Shown here: in pieces, positions 5,483 through 6,240 of the stretch
How positions within the stretch are numbered: position 1 is the first letter of the stretch
How the letters are laid out: each line of letters begins with the position of its first letter
Source of the DNA: Acidobacteriota bacterium
GTDB lineage: Bacteria; Acidobacteriota; Terriglobia; UBA7540
DNA length: 6,240 nt
Direction: 5' to 3'
Assembly (NCBI GenBank): GCA_021786455.1
Contig: JAJYNF010000333.1
Span: 1-6,240, forward strand
Made by a program: the position numbers and the translations under genes
The notes under the pieces: model-generated
Database searches by the model: none
Seen by the model: the letters and a program-made list of their open reading frames with translations, nothing else
What the model was told of the DNA's origin: nothing

Positions 5483-6240
5483 ATGCACATCGCGCTGTTG
5501 TGGGGAGCGGTGGTTTGCTACGGGTTGGGCATGGCCCTGGTGTTTCCGGCCGCGCTGCGTGGGCGGGCGTCGCTTTCGCCGGCGGCGCTCGCGGTGCTGG
5601 CAGTGGGATTACTGGCCCACGCGGCGGGGATTATCACCCTTTCCGCGCAAACTCACCACTTCCCGGTGACCGATCTGCGGAGCGCCCTGTCGTTTTTTGC
5701 CTTCCTGATTACCCTGACTTTTTTCCTTGCCTACCTCCGTTATCGCATCAATTGGCTGGGCATCTTCATGCTGCCGCTGGCATTTCTGCTGACTCTGATC
5801 GCGGTGCTTGAGCCGGGGCAGACGCTGTTATCGCCGGCGTTCCGCGGCCGCTGGCTAATCGTGCACGTTGGATGCGTGTTGCTGGGTTACGCGGGCTTTT
5901 CCCTGACCGCCGTCGCGGCAGTCATGTACCTGATCCAGGAGCACGAACTGAAATCGAAAAAAACCCGGCCCATTTACTTTCGCCTGCCATCGCTCGAGGT
6001 CTGCGATGAGCTTTACTACCGCTCCTTGCTGTTCGGTTTTGCCTTGTTGACCGTCGGGATTCTGAGCGGATTCATCGGGGCCAGCCGGATGTGGCGAGGC
6101 CCATGGGAACTCGATCCGAAAATTTTGGCCGCGCTGATCACCTGGCTCGTCTATCTGTTCGTGCTTTCAGCGCGCCTCAGCGGATATTTGCGCGGCCGCC
6201 GGGCGGCGTACATGGCCTTGGTGGGGTTTACGGTCATGAT
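5483..6240 (+). CDS. CcsA/HemX-like cytochrome c assembly membrane protein (3' truncated by window)
   Basis: The frame is open for 252 codons to the right edge. It encodes a polytopic membrane protein with hydrophobic segments at about 1-23, 33-55, 66-86, 90-110, 125-150, 180-202, 212-233 and a last one beginning near 240. The CytC_asm (CcmC/CcsA/HemX) signature is clear in its second half: LPSLEVCDELYYRSLLFGF (168-186), LLTVGILSGFIGA, then WRGPWELDPKILAALITWLVY (204-224, the tryptophan-rich haem-handling region) and GRRAAYMALVGF (238-249). H46 and H128 are candidate haem-ligand histidines. At 252 residues it is close to the roughly 270 residues of HemX-type proteins, so little seems to be missing. 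The W-rich motif is weaker than the WGxxWxWDPKE of true CcsA, which points to the HemX-like branch. GAGG at 5475-5478 lies four bases before ATG. Confidence 0.85.
   Translation, partial: MHIALLWGAVVCYGLGMALVFPAALRGRASLSPAALAVLAVGLLAHAAGIITLSAQTHHFPVTDLRSALSFFAFLITLTFFLAYLRYRINWLGIFMLPLAFLLTLIAVLEPGQTLLSPAFRGRWLIVHVGCVLLGYAGFSLTAVAAVMYLIQEHELKSKKTRPIYFRLPSLEVCDELYYRSLLFGFALLTVGILSGFIGASRMWRGPWELDPKILAALITWLVYLFVLSARLSGYLRGRRAAYMALVGFTVM

Overview
The window (about 57% G+C by eye) looks like chromosomal DNA of a Gram-negative-type soil or sediment bacterium. Two Tat-exported redox/hydrolytic enzymes, a type I sulfatase and a CcsA/HemX-type cytochrome c assembly protein fit Acidobacteriota or a neighbouring phylum. 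That placement is inference; there is no marker gene here to fix it. I saw no mobile element, CRISPR array, tRNA or rRNA.

Layout. Bases 3-200 hold the 3' end of an unrecognised gene, whose stop overlaps (ATGA) the start of a 49-residue YHS metal-binding protein (197-346). Converging on it from the minus strand is a Tat-exported sulfite-oxidase-fold molybdenum enzyme (365-1390). A 261-base divergent gap with one plausible promoter separates this from a Tat-exported formylglycine-type sulfatase (1652-3202). Next come about 180 bases in which I see nothing, then a regulatory leader (about 3383-3599), then a ferredoxin-type sulfite/nitrite reductase (3600-5348). After a good extended -10 promoter, a CcsA/HemX-like gene runs off the right edge (5483-6240).

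The most interesting part is the leader of the reductase gene. A short ORF too small for ordinary gene calling reads Met-Ala-Met-Cys-Cys-Cys-Cys-Pro and contains five cysteines in its last 15 residues. It is followed by a strong intrinsic terminator (12-position stem, 7-base loop, T6AT5 tract) placed only ten bases before the reductase start codon. A promoter sits just before the ORF. Alternative pairings can be drawn in which a stalled ribosome at the Cys codons frees a strand that invades the terminator. This is the architecture of a cysteine-sensing ribosome-mediated transcription attenuator, analogous to the trp and his attenuators and comparable in logic to the polycysteine leaderless small ORFs described in mycobacteria. 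It also argues that the downstream enzyme is an assimilatory sulfite reductase that feeds cysteine synthesis, rather than a nitrite reductase.

Together the genes suggest a sulfur theme: release of sulfate from organic esters (sulfatase), a periplasmic molybdoenzyme of the sulfite oxidase fold, and cytoplasmic sulfite reduction under cysteine control. They are separate transcription units, so the shared theme may be partly coincidental. The CcsA/HemX-like gene belongs to haem and cytochrome maturation and often precedes tetrapyrrole genes in other genomes; the reductase itself needs sirohaem.
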